Positions 27,332-34,749 of a stretch of 64,000 nucleotides of DNA are shown here, one piece after another. Positions within the stretch are counted from its first letter, which is position 1, and each line of letters starts with the position of its first letter. The stretch spans positions 1 through 64,000 of the forward strand of contig CAWFMD010000003.1 in the NCBI GenBank assembly GCA_963816975.1, written 5' to 3'. Under the pieces are notes generated by a model. The model was not told the DNA's origin, searched no databases, and was given only the letters and a program-made list of their open reading frames with translations. Source of the stretch: DASRIA01 sp963816975 (GTDB lineage Bacteria; Actinomycetota; Thermoleophilia; Solirubrobacterales; JBBDJG01). Made by a program: the position numbers and the translations under genes.

Positions 27332-27883
27332 CTATCGCTGCCGCTTGCCCTTGGCGTGGCGGGCGCGGTACGCGCGGGCCTTGGCCCGGTTTCCGCACAC
27401 CTCCATCGAGCACCAGGTCGCCGACCTGTTGCGGGAGTGGTCGTAGAACGCCCACTCGCAGGTGTGCTCGCGGCAGGCCTTGAGACGCTGGAACGTGCCG
27501 TCCCGCGTCGCGCCGTGGACCACTCCGAGGATCGTGGCGAGCGCCCCGTCGAGTCCCTTGCCGTCGGGCTCGAGCGCACAGTCGTCGTCGGCGAAGCGCA
27601 TGTGCACGGGCACCGAGGCCGCCACCGCGTCCAGCCGGGCGACGGCCTCCCGGTCGCGCGGCTCGCCGTTGTTGGACAGCAGCAGGGCTCGCAGTCCCTC
27701 GCGCACTTCGGCAAAGCGCGCGACGTCGGCCGCGGTGGCGGCTTCCGTGCCCAGGCCGTGGCCGGCCAGCCAGGCCACGAGGGCCGCGGGAGTGGCGATC
27801 TCGTCGAGGCCGTCGTCGATGTCCCGCGTGTTGACGAACTGCCGGACCAGCTCGAGCCGGCCCGGCGCGACATCAGAAGTCAC
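27332..27883 (-). CDS. ABATE/CGNR zinc-finger putative transcriptional regulator
   Basis: A protein of about 183 residues with an ABATE-like N-terminal domain (LELVRQFVNTRDIDDGLDEI) and a C-terminal CGNR zinc finger: CREHTCEWAFYDHSRNR followed by WCSMEVCGNRAKARAYR, giving four Cys ligands and the signature CGNR. This family is predicted to be stress-related DNA-binding regulators. GTG 27883 (VTSDVAPGRLELV) gives the usual family start; an ATG at 27958 is in frame but lies within the divergent promoter. It is divergent from the small gene at 28010 across an AT-rich palindrome, consistent with autoregulation (inference). Confidence 0.85.
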   Translation of the reverse strand: MTSDVAPGRLELVRQFVNTRDIDDGLDEIATPAALVAWLAGHGLGTEAATAADVARFAEVREGLRALLLSNNGEPRDREAVARLDAVAASVPVHMRFADDDCALEPDGKGLDGALATILGVVHGATRDGTFQRLKACREHTCEWAFYDHSRNRSATWCSMEVCGNRAKARAYRARHAKGKRQR

Positions 27884-27930
27884 GTTTTCCTCGCATTTCG
27901 GCCCATTTCCGGTGTCACCAGCATACCCCC

Positions 27931-27959
27931 TTGACAGGTTATGATAACTACCGTACATT
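27931..27959 (+). promoter_or_regulatory. sigma-70-like promoter for the 28010 gene
   Basis: TTGACA at 27931-27936 and TACATT at 27954-27959 are separated by 17 bases, an almost ideal housekeeping promoter and strikingly A/T-rich for this genome. Transcription would begin near 27966 and lead into the plus-strand gene with GAGGAGG at 27992-27999 and ATG at 28010. The -10 hexamer lies inside the palindrome at 27944-27972. Confidence 0.7.
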
Positions 27960-27972
27960 GTACGCTAGTTAT
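27938..27972. promoter_or_regulatory. overlapping palindromic operators in the divergent promoter
   Basis: Two overlapping inverted repeats: GTTAT-G-ATAAC at 27938-27948 (perfect) and a 29-base palindrome at 27944-27972 whose arms, ATAACTA-x-CGTACA and its complement, match at every position except one pair around a single central base. Three ATAAC/GTTAT half-sites are therefore present. The repeats cover the spacer and -10 of the plus promoter and the -10 of the minus promoter, so one bound dimer could silence both. The neighbouring CGNR protein is the obvious candidate ligand (inference). Confidence 0.65.
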
Positions 27973-27984
27973 GAGCACACGCAA
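27957..27984 (-). promoter_or_regulatory. possible promoter for the CGNR gene
   Basis: Reading the minus strand, TTGCGT (27984-27979), a 16-base spacer and TACAAT (27962-27957) form a plausible promoter facing the CGNR gene. Its -10 shares bases with the plus-strand -10 (TACATT), so the two start sites overlap head-on within the palindrome. The -35 match is moderate, so this is less certain than the plus-strand promoter. Confidence 0.45.
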
Positions 27985-28009
27985 CCGATACCGAGGAGGG
28001 CGGCACCCG

Positions 28010-28423
28010 ATGAATCCTCTCAACGCATATCTCGCACAATCGGTCCTCCAGGACCGCTACGCGCAGGCCGAGGCCTACCGGCGCGCCCACCCACGGCGCC
28101 CGGCCGAGGCCCCGGCCGACTACGACTCCGTGACGATCAGACGCGTCACGGCCGATGACCGTGAGGCGGTCGCGCGCCTGGCACAACTCGAAGGCAGCAC
28201 GGCTCCGCCGGGGGCCGCCCTGCTCGCCGAGGTGGAGGGCCGGGTGCTGGCCGCGATCTTCCTCGCGCACGGCGCGACCGTCGCGGACCCGTTCCACCCC
28301 ACCGCGGAGCTCGTGCGGCTGCTGGAGGCTCGCGCGCGGCAACTGGGCAGCGGCTCGCCGGGTGCGCTGGCCCGCCCGTTGCGCCGCGCGGCCGCGAGGG
28401 TGACGGCGATCGCCCGCCGCTAG
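28010..28423 (+). CDS. small GNAT-like protein of unknown function
   Basis: A 137-residue protein. The N-terminal part (NAYLAQSVLQDRYAQAEAYRRAH) is helical and polar. The middle, VTIRRVTADDREAVARLAQLE followed by GAALLAEVEGRVLAAIFLAHG and ADPFHPTAELVRLLEARARQL, resembles the first half of GNAT acetyltransferases, but the acetyl-CoA-binding R/QxxGxG/A loop is missing, so catalysis is doubtful. ATG 28010 follows a GAGGAGG; an upstream in-frame ATG at 27971 lies too close to the promoter. It is divergent from the CGNR regulator and may be its target. Confidence 0.65.
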   Translation: MNPLNAYLAQSVLQDRYAQAEAYRRAHPRRPAEAPADYDSVTIRRVTADDREAVARLAQLEGSTAPPGAALLAEVEGRVLAAIFLAHGATVADPFHPTAELVRLLEARARQLGSGSPGALARPLRRAAARVTAIARR

Positions 28424-28442
28424 AGCGTGAACCGCGGTCGCA

Positions 28443-29441
28443 CTACTCGTAGACGACCACGTCCGGCGCCGGTTGCAGGTCGAGCACGTCCTGCGCGCTC
28501 ATCAGGCCGGTGTCCTCACGGAAGAACAGCTTGAAGCCGTTGTAGGACTGAGCCGAGCGGCGCCGCAGCCGCGCGGTCGCGGGCTGGGAGATCGACAGGC
28601 GCCCGTAGACGTCGGTTTTCTGGGCGGCCGTGCCGAAGCCGTCCATGTTCGAGATCAGCGCCACCCCCGGGCGGCCCCGGATCAGCTCCCGGTCGGCGAC
28701 CATCTCGTCGGTGAACTGGTGCACGATCAGCAGCTTCTGCGGGAGATTGCGAGCCTGCACGATGCGCGCCATGTAGTCGGCCACCTCGTTCACCGTGGCG
28801 GCGTCGGTCGCGCCGATCACGCTGCCGGGCTGCACGCCCGGCGGGACGTGCCACTCCGGGTCGAGCGCGAGGCTCACGTCGGGCTCGGCCAGCCAGCGCT
28901 CGAGCGCCTGCACCTCGGCCAGGAAGTCCGCCTGCCCGGGCTGGATGTCGAGCACCAGCAGGCCCTTGGCGGCACGCGCCGCGCGCAGGTGCCGGGCAAT
29001 CACCGCGTCGGACTGGCGCAGCCGGTGCAGGCCGTCGTTCCCGGGCGCCGACTGCGCGAGCGTGGCGATCAGCTCGAAGGCCGGCAGCGCCGGGCGGCCC
29101 GGCTGCGAGAACTCGCGCGCCCGCGTCTCCAGGCGCCGGGCCGTGACGTTCAGGGGCGCCGTGCCCAACACACCCAGCTCGGGATCCTGCGGGGCGCCGT
29201 AGTAGGCGACGATCCGGTGACGCGGCAGCAACTCGCGCCCGCCGCGGGGCAGCTCCGGGACCGCCACCGTGTCCGAGGCGGCCTGGTCCCCCGCGCCGCC
29301 GATTACGGCCGAGCACCCGCGCACGAGCAGCACGGCGGCCAGCAAGGCGAGCGCGAGGCCCACCAGCCGCCGTCGGCGGTAGACGCGCTGCTGCTGCTCC
29401 CACGCGCGGCTGCGCCGTGCAGCCTCGATCCCGGCGGCCAT
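28443..29441 (-). CDS. membrane-anchored protein of unknown function
   Basis: A 332-residue protein with a basic N-terminus (RVYRRRR), one transmembrane segment (LVGLALALLAAVLLVRGCSAVI, about residues 26-47) and an extracytoplasmic domain. That domain has a regular strand-helix pattern: RIVAYYGAPQDPELGVLG, FELIATLAQS, LLVLDIQPGQADFL, VSLALDPEWHVPPG, LLIVHQFTDEM, GVALISNMDGFG. This would fit a TIM-barrel, glycoside-hydrolase-like fold, but I recognise no family. Start ATG 29441 is seven bases after the aroA stop, so it ends the aromatic operon. The Cys at LLVRGC could be a lipobox only loosely. Confidence 0.65.
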   Translation of the reverse strand: MAAGIEAARRSRAWEQQQRVYRRRRLVGLALALLAAVLLVRGCSAVIGGAGDQAASDTVAVPELPRGGRELLPRHRIVAYYGAPQDPELGVLGTAPLNVTARRLETRAREFSQPGRPALPAFELIATLAQSAPGNDGLHRLRQSDAVIARHLRAARAAKGLLVLDIQPGQADFLAEVQALERWLAEPDVSLALDPEWHVPPGVQPGSVIGATDAATVNEVADYMARIVQARNLPQKLLIVHQFTDEMVADRELIRGRPGVALISNMDGFGTAAQKTDVYGRLSISQPATARLRRRSAQSYNGFKLFFREDTGLMSAQDVLDLQPAPDVVVYE

Positions 29442-29448
29442 GGCGGTG

Positions 29449-30777
29449 TTATTCGCCCGGGCCGGCCGGAACCCTACGGCCGACCAGGCGCTGGAGGTCT
29501 CCCGCGAACCCCGGATACGAGACGCCGGCGACTCCGAAGCCACCGACCTCGACGCCCACGCGCGAGGCGATCCCCGCGACCGCGCCGAGCATCGCCAGCC
29601 GGTGGTCGCCCGCGGCATCCAGCGATCCGCCCGCGAGACCGCCCGAGCCCTCCACCGTGAAGCCGTCAGGGGCGGCCTCGATCCGCGCCCCGAGCGCGCG
29701 CAGCCCCTCGACGACGGCTGTGATGCGATCGGACTCCTTGTGGCGCAGCTCCTGCGCCCCCTGCACCGAGGTGCGGCCCTCCGCGAACGCGCCCAGCAGC
29801 GCGACCAGCGGCAGCTCGTCGATCGTCGGCGGAACCTCACCGGACTCGACGTCGGTGCCGCGCAGCCCGGCCGCGCGCACCACGATGTCGCCGACCGCCT
29901 CGCCCCCCGCGCCCGTCGCGGCGGACACCTGCACGTCGGCGCCCATGCGCCCCATCACGCGCAGCAGGCCGGTGCGGGTCGGGTTCAGGCCGACCCCGCG
30001 CAGCACGACCTCCGAACCGGGCACGAGCGTCGCCGCCACGACGAAGAAGGCCGCCGAGGAGAAGTCCCCCGGGACGTCGACCTGCGGCAGCTCGATCCGG
30101 CGCGTGCCCGACACCGAGATGCGCCCGCCCTGCACGCGCACCCCGACGCCCGCCGCGCGCAGCATCACCTCCGTGTGGTCGCGGGAGGGCAGGCGCTCCA
30201 CCACGGTGGTCTCGCCGCCGGCCAGCAACCCGGCCAGCAGGACGCACGACTTGACCTGTGCGCTTGCGACCGGCAGCTCGTACTCGACGCCGTGCAGCTC
30301 AGCCCCCTCGACGACCATCGGCGGCAGCCCGCCGGCGCGCACGTCGATGCGCGCGCCCATGCGCCGCAGCGGGTCGGCGACGCGGTCGACGGGCCGGCGC
30401 CGGATGCTCGCGTCGCCGTCCAGGGTCCATGTGCCGTGCGGCTGCCCCGCGAGCCAGCCGGGCAGGATGCGCAACAGGGTGCCCGCGTTGCGGACGTCGA
30501 TCGACTCCGTGCCGGGATCCGCGCCGCGCAGGCCGGCGCCGACGAGATCGATGTCGGTGCTCGCGCCGCGCGGCTCGGCCCGCTCCAGGCGCGCACCCAG
30601 CTCCGTGACGGCCGCGAGCGTCGCGGCGGTGTCGGCCGAGCGCAGGAAACCGCGGATCCGCACGGGCCCGTCCGACATCGCGCCCAGGATCGCCGCGCGG
30701 TGCGAGATCGACTTGTCCGGCGGAGGCGTGAGCTCCCCCGCGAGCCGGGGCACCGGGTCGAAGCGGACCGTGCTCAC
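29449..30777 (-). CDS. aroA: 3-phosphoshikimate 1-carboxyvinyltransferase (EPSP synthase)
   Basis: AroA joins shikimate 3-phosphate and PEP in the shikimate pathway. The 442-residue protein shows PPDKSISHRAAILGA, VRNAGTLLRIL, ELRHKESDRI and DHRLAMLGAVAG, the expected substrate-binding motifs. GTG 30777 overlaps the tyrA stop (GTGA) and gives VSTVRFDPVPRLAGEL; longer readings run through tyrA. It belongs to the aroH-hisC-aroF-tyrA-aroA operon. Confidence 0.95.
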   Translation of the reverse strand: MSTVRFDPVPRLAGELTPPPDKSISHRAAILGAMSDGPVRIRGFLRSADTAATLAAVTELGARLERAEPRGASTDIDLVGAGLRGADPGTESIDVRNAGTLLRILPGWLAGQPHGTWTLDGDASIRRRPVDRVADPLRRMGARIDVRAGGLPPMVVEGAELHGVEYELPVASAQVKSCVLLAGLLAGGETTVVERLPSRDHTEVMLRAAGVGVRVQGGRISVSGTRRIELPQVDVPGDFSSAAFFVVAATLVPGSEVVLRGVGLNPTRTGLLRVMGRMGADVQVSAATGAGGEAVGDIVVRAAGLRGTDVESGEVPPTIDELPLVALLGAFAEGRTSVQGAQELRHKESDRITAVVEGLRALGARIEAAPDGFTVEGSGGLAGGSLDAAGDHRLAMLGAVAGIASRVGVEVGGFGVAGVSYPGFAGDLQRLVGRRVPAGPGE

Positions 30778-31879
30778 TGGCCGCCGGCGACCGGGGAGGC
30801 GGCGTAACCGAGCCCGGACACCAGCTCCGCGGCGCGCTCCGCGCTGCCCTCGCCCGCGACCCACAGGGCGATCGCCCCGGAGCGCATGTCGGGGGCCGGA
30901 TAGAGGGCCATGTCGACGATGTTGATACCGGCCTCGCCGAGCGCCAGCGCGAGCTGCGCCACGATCCCGGGCCGGTTGGGCACGGCGACGCGCAGTTCGC
31001 TCACGGCGCCGCCGGCCAGGTCGGCCTCCAGCAGCCGCTGGCGGTCCGCGCGCGCGGCCTCGATCCAGCGCTCGAGCCGCGCCGGATCGCCCGCCCGCAG
31101 ATCCTCCCGCACGGCGGACAACGCGGCGAGATAGGAATCCAACTCGCTCTCCAGGGCCTCGCGGTTGGAGAGGAAGATGTCGCGCCACAGAGCGGGGTTC
31201 GCGCCCGCCACCCGCGTGGCGTCGCGGAAGCTGGGCCCCGTCGCGGGCAGGCCGTGCGCCTCATCGGCCAGCTCCCGCGCCGCCTGGCTGACGAGCACGT
31301 TGGCGAGCACGTGCGGCAGATGGCTGACGGTCGCCATCAGCCGGTCGTGCACCCCGGGCGCGATCGCCGTCGGGCGGGCGCCGAGGGCGGCGATCAGCCG
31401 GTAGAGGCGCTCGTACAGCAGCCCGCTGGAGCGCTCGCCCGGAGTCAGATACCAGGTCGCGTCCTCGAACAGATCGGCCCGCGCATGCGCGACGCCGGAC
31501 GCCTCGGCGCCCGCGAGCGGATGCCCGCCGATGAAGCGCTCCGCGTCGGCGACGCCCTCCAGCACCGGCCCCTTGACGGAGCCGACGTCGCTCACGACGC
31601 CCTCCCGCCCGTGCGCCAGCGCTTCCGCGACGAGCGCGGGCAGCGCGCCGACCGGCGCGCACACGAAGCACACGTCCGCGTCCTCGACCGCCGCCGCGAC
31701 CGAACGGCACGCCCGGTCCACGGCGCCGCGCTCGAGCGCGTGCGCGAGCGCGTCCGCGTCGGGGTCATAGCCGGCGACCTCTGCGCCATCGAGCTTGGCC
31801 CGCGCGGCGAGTCCGATCGAGCCCCCGATCAGGCCGACGCCGAGCAGCGCGATCCGGGTCAGGAGCAGGCGGGGGTCAT
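30774..31879 (-). CDS. tyrA: prephenate dehydrogenase (probable frameshift at codon 3)
   Basis: TyrA converts prephenate to 4-hydroxyphenylpyruvate. The body shows the NAD motif GVGLIGGSIG, DVGSVKGPVLE, GGHPLAGAEASG and HDRLMATVSHLPHVLA, with a C-terminal ACT domain (VPNRPGIVAQLALALGEAGIN) likely to bind tyrosine. No ATG/GTG/TTG is in frame before the Rossmann motif. However ATG 31879, six bases after the aroF stop, would read MTPRLLLTRIALLGVG if the C run at about 31871-31875 (GGGGG on the plus strand) had one more base. A deletion there is the simplest explanation; a CTG start is the alternative. Confidence 0.88.
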
Positions 31880-31884
31880 GACGC

Positions 31885-32910
31885 CTACAGGGCGGACAGC
31901 TCGTTGCCGACGACCGTCGCCACGCGCTGGACCTGCTCCACGTAGTGCGCGAACTCGTCCGCCGGCACCGCCTGCGGCCCGTCGCAGATCGCCGCGTCCG
32001 GATCGTGGTGCACCTCGACGATGATCCCGTCCGCCCCCACGGCGGCGGCCGCCAGCGACAGCGGCAGCACGAGGTCGCGCCGCCCGGCCGCGTGGCTGGG
32101 GTCCACGACCACCGGCAGGTGCGAGAGCTGCTTCAGGACCGGCACGGCCATCAGGTCGAGCGTGAAGCGGGTCGCGGTCTCGAACGTGCGGATGCCGCGC
32201 TCGCAGAGGATCACATCCTCGTTTCCCTCCTTGAGGATGTACTCGGCCGCCATCAGCAGCTCCTCGAGCGTCGCGGCCAGCCCGCGTTTCAACAGCACCG
32301 CGCGGCCCGATCGCCCGATCTCGGCGAGCAACGAGTAGTTCTGCATGTTGCGCGCACCGATCTGGATCACATCCGCCACCTCGAGGATGTCGTCGAGGTC
32401 GCGCGTGTCCATCAGCTCCGTGACGATCGGCAGGCCGGTCTGCTCCTTTGCCTCCTTGAGCAGACGCAGACCCTCGTCGCCGAGTCCCTGGAAGCTGTAC
32501 GGGGACGTCCGCGGCTTGTACGCGCCACCCCGCAGCATCGAGGCGCCCGCGGCCTTGACGGCCCCGGCGGTGGACAGCAGCTGTTCGCGGCCCTCGACGG
32601 TGCAGGGCCCCGCGATCAGGGAGAAGTTGCCGCCCCCCACCTTCCGGCCGTCGACCTCCACGACAGTCGGCTCTCCGTGTCTGAATTGCGACGAGGCGAG
32701 CTTGTACGGCTTCGTGATGGGCACGATGCGGTCGACGCCGTCCGCACCCTCGAGATCGAGGTTGGCGATCCGCTCGCGGTCGCCGATCGCCCCGATCACC
32801 GTCAGCACCTCACCCTCGGATACGTGGGCGTGGGCGCCGACCGACTCCACGCGCTTGACCACGGACGCGATGTGCTCCGGCGTGGCCTCCTCTTTCATGA
32901 CGATCATCAT
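31885..32910 (-). CDS. aroF: 3-deoxy-7-phosphoheptulonate synthase (DAHP synthase)
   Basis: The first enzyme of the shikimate pathway, condensing PEP and erythrose 4-phosphate. The 341-residue protein has a roughly 70-residue N-terminal ferredoxin-like regulatory domain (MIVMKEEATPEHIASVVKRV) and an AroF/KDO8PS-type barrel: IAGPCTVEG, MLRGGAYKPRTSPYSFQG, QIGARNMQNYSLL, DPSHAAGRRD. The layout is that of Thermotoga/Bacillus-type enzymes controlled by aromatic amino acids. ATG 32910 is preceded by AGAAGGGA. Upstream lies a 310-base gap after hisC. Confidence 0.94.
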   Translation of the reverse strand: MMIVMKEEATPEHIASVVKRVESVGAHAHVSEGEVLTVIGAIGDRERIANLDLEGADGVDRIVPITKPYKLASSQFRHGEPTVVEVDGRKVGGGNFSLIAGPCTVEGREQLLSTAGAVKAAGASMLRGGAYKPRTSPYSFQGLGDEGLRLLKEAKEQTGLPIVTELMDTRDLDDILEVADVIQIGARNMQNYSLLAEIGRSGRAVLLKRGLAATLEELLMAAEYILKEGNEDVILCERGIRTFETATRFTLDLMAVPVLKQLSHLPVVVDPSHAAGRRDLVLPLSLAAAAVGADGIIVEVHHDPDAAICDGPQAVPADEFAHYVEQVQRVATVVGNELSAL

Positions 32911-33220
32911 CTACGTGTCCCTTCTCGCAAACTTCTCGGTGTTCTAGCGGTTTTTCCGGTGTCCTTCATTGCGCCGCGGTGTCCCTCCCGAGAGGGTCCT
33001 GCTGCCGGTACGGCGCTCGACCTCTTGCTGCTTGGTGCGCGGGTGCGCGGGCGGGGCCGAACGCCTAGCTAAATCGCCAGGAATAGAAGGGAGCAGGCCA
33101 CCGCGAGGCCACGAGGGCCTTGCGAGATGCGGTGGCTGGCGCGATCGCCGACTCCATAGACCTGTGTCTTGTACCACGTCGGCGCCAAAGCTCCAAATGC
33201 GATCCGTCCAGCGAGCTCGC
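32911..33220 (-). other. hisC-aroF intergenic leader, with a possible 20-codon upstream ORF
   Basis: This 310-base stretch is the only large gap in the aromatic operon. It includes a short stem CCCTC-TCGG-GAGGG around 32983-32996 (minus strand) and a 20-codon reading frame from ATG 32969 whose stop TGA overlaps the aroF ATG (ATGA at 32907-32910). The encoded peptide is rich in Lys/Arg and has no Phe, Tyr or Trp codons, so it is not a classical attenuator. A full T-box or terminator is not visible. A promoter for aroF is likely here, but I cannot place one with confidence. Confidence 0.4.
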
Positions 33221-34324
33221 CTACGACCCGATTGCGCCGCCCAGCGCCGCGATGAAGCGCTCGTTCTCGGCCCGGGTGCCGAATGTGACGCGGAGGTGAC
33301 CCTCGCCGCCGAGCGCGCCCCCCGGCCGCACCGCCACGCCCGCGCGCGTGAGCGCGGCGACCGTGCCTCGCTCCTCGTGGTCGCCCAGCGAGACCCAGCA
33401 GAAGTTCGCCTGGCTTTCGGCGACGTCCAGGCCGAGCCCGCGCAGCTCCTCCTCCATCCACAGCCGTTCGACCGTGTTCCAGCCGACGCGCTCGGCGACG
33501 TTGTCCTGGTGCTTGAGCGCCTCGGTGGCAGCCGTCTGCGCGAGCCTGTTCACCGAGAAGGGCTGGCGCACGCGATCCACGGCAGCCTTGAAGTCCTCGG
33601 AGCCGAGCGCGTAGCCGACCCGCAGGCCGGCCAGCCCGTATGCCTTCGAGAAGGTACGCAGGATCACGACGTTCTTGAAGTCGCGCAGCAGGTCGAGCGA
33701 CGTGTCCGGGTCCTCGGCGGTCTGGAACTCGATGTAGGCCTCGTCGAGGATCACCAGCACGTGCGGCGGCACCCGCTCCAGGAACGAGCCGATCTCGGCG
33801 GCCGCGCGGTGGGTGCTGGTGGGGTTGTTCGGGTTGCACACCAGCACCATGCGGGTGAGGTCGTTGATCTGCGCCGCCATCGCGTCGAGGTCGTGCACGT
33901 GGTCGCCGGTCAGCGGGACCCTGCGCTCCTTTGCGTCGGTGGCCGCCGCGAGGTGTGGATACATCGAGAACGCGGGCCAGGCGTACACCAGCTCGCTGGC
34001 GGGCTCGAGCAGCGCCTCGGCGGCCGCGAGCAGGATCTCGCAGGAGCCGTTCCCGACGGCGATCGCGGACATCGGGTACCCGTAGCGCTCCGACAGCGCC
34101 TGCCGCAGGGCGCCCGCACCCGGGTCGGGGTACCGATTCACGTCCGCGGCCGCGCGCTGCACCGCCTCGACGACGGCCGGCACGGGTGGGAACGGCGACT
34201 CGTTGGAGGCGAGCATCGCGATCGACGCGCTCTCGCGCGCCGCGGCATTTGCGCTCTCGGCCCCCGCCGAGTACAGCGGGATGCGCGCCAGGCGCTCTAT
34301 GAAGGTGACCCGCGCCACGCACAC
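33221..34324 (-). CDS. hisC: histidinol-phosphate/aromatic aminotransferase (HisC-like)
   Basis: A fold-type I PLP aminotransferase of the HisC family, 367 residues. It shows LASNESPFPP, VGNGSCEILLAAAEALL, VCNPNNPTST, LDEAYIEF, the PLP lysine in TFSKAYGLAGLRVGY, and the phosphate-binding VRPGGALGGEGHLRVTFG. Surrounded by aroH, aroF, tyrA and aroA and far from other his genes in this window, it may mainly transaminate 4-hydroxyphenylpyruvate/phenylpyruvate, as some HisC enzymes do; the sequence alone cannot separate the roles. Start GTG 34324 or the GTG two codons later. Confidence 0.88.
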   Translation of the reverse strand: MCVARVTFIERLARIPLYSAGAESANAAARESASIAMLASNESPFPPVPAVVEAVQRAAADVNRYPDPGAGALRQALSERYGYPMSAIAVGNGSCEILLAAAEALLEPASELVYAWPAFSMYPHLAAATDAKERRVPLTGDHVHDLDAMAAQINDLTRMVLVCNPNNPTSTHRAAAEIGSFLERVPPHVLVILDEAYIEFQTAEDPDTSLDLLRDFKNVVILRTFSKAYGLAGLRVGYALGSEDFKAAVDRVRQPFSVNRLAQTAATEALKHQDNVAERVGWNTVERLWMEEELRGLGLDVAESQANFCWVSLGDHEERGTVAALTRAGVAVRPGGALGGEGHLRVTFGTRAENERFIAALGGAIGS

Positions 34325-34351
34325 AAAGTATCGAGCCGGGCTGCGCGCGCG

Positions 34352-34735
34352 TTACTGCGCCGAGTCGAGATCGGCGCGGAGAGTCCGGGCCTCGCCCAGG
34401 TAGACGTGCTGCGGTGCGTGCCCGTTCGCCGCGTAGTAGTGCAGCAGGATGCGGATCACGCGCGGCAGGGCTCCCGGCACCTCGATCTCCTGCGTACACA
34501 GGAGCGGGACCTGGTTCAGCCCGAGGTCGCGCGCCGCAACCGCGGGGAACTGCGCGTTGAGATCGGTGGTCGCGCTGAACACGCAGCTCACCATCTGCTC
34601 GGGACGCAGGTCGTTGCGGGTCATGATCTCCTGCACCAGCGTGCGCGTGCCCGCGAGGATCGCGGGCGCGGTGTTGTCCGCGATCGAGGTCGCGCCGCGC
34701 AGTGCAAAGAGGCGCTGGGCGCCAACGTCAGTCAT
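34352..34735 (-). CDS. aroH: chorismate mutase, AroH type
   Basis: Monofunctional chorismate mutase of the trimeric Bacillus AroH class, 127 residues. The active-site elements are visible: FALRGATSI (Arg), QEIMTRNDL, VSCVFSATTDLNAQFPA, VPLLCTQEIEVPGALPRVIRIL and HVYLGEAR (Tyr). It feeds prephenate to TyrA encoded three genes downstream. It lies 14 bases after rluB and 27 bases before hisC, apparently in one transcript. Confidence 0.94.
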   Translation of the reverse strand: MTDVGAQRLFALRGATSIADNTAPAILAGTRTLVQEIMTRNDLRPEQMVSCVFSATTDLNAQFPAVAARDLGLNQVPLLCTQEIEVPGALPRVIRILLHYYAANGHAPQHVYLGEARTLRADLDSAQ

Positions 34736-34749
34736 GGCCGCGGATTCTC

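Noticed and set aside
32960..33005. T-box-like sequence GGGACACCGCGG upstream of aroF
   Set aside because: It recalls the T-box core but lacks the UGGN bulge that pairs with the tRNA end, and I could not find a specifier stem.
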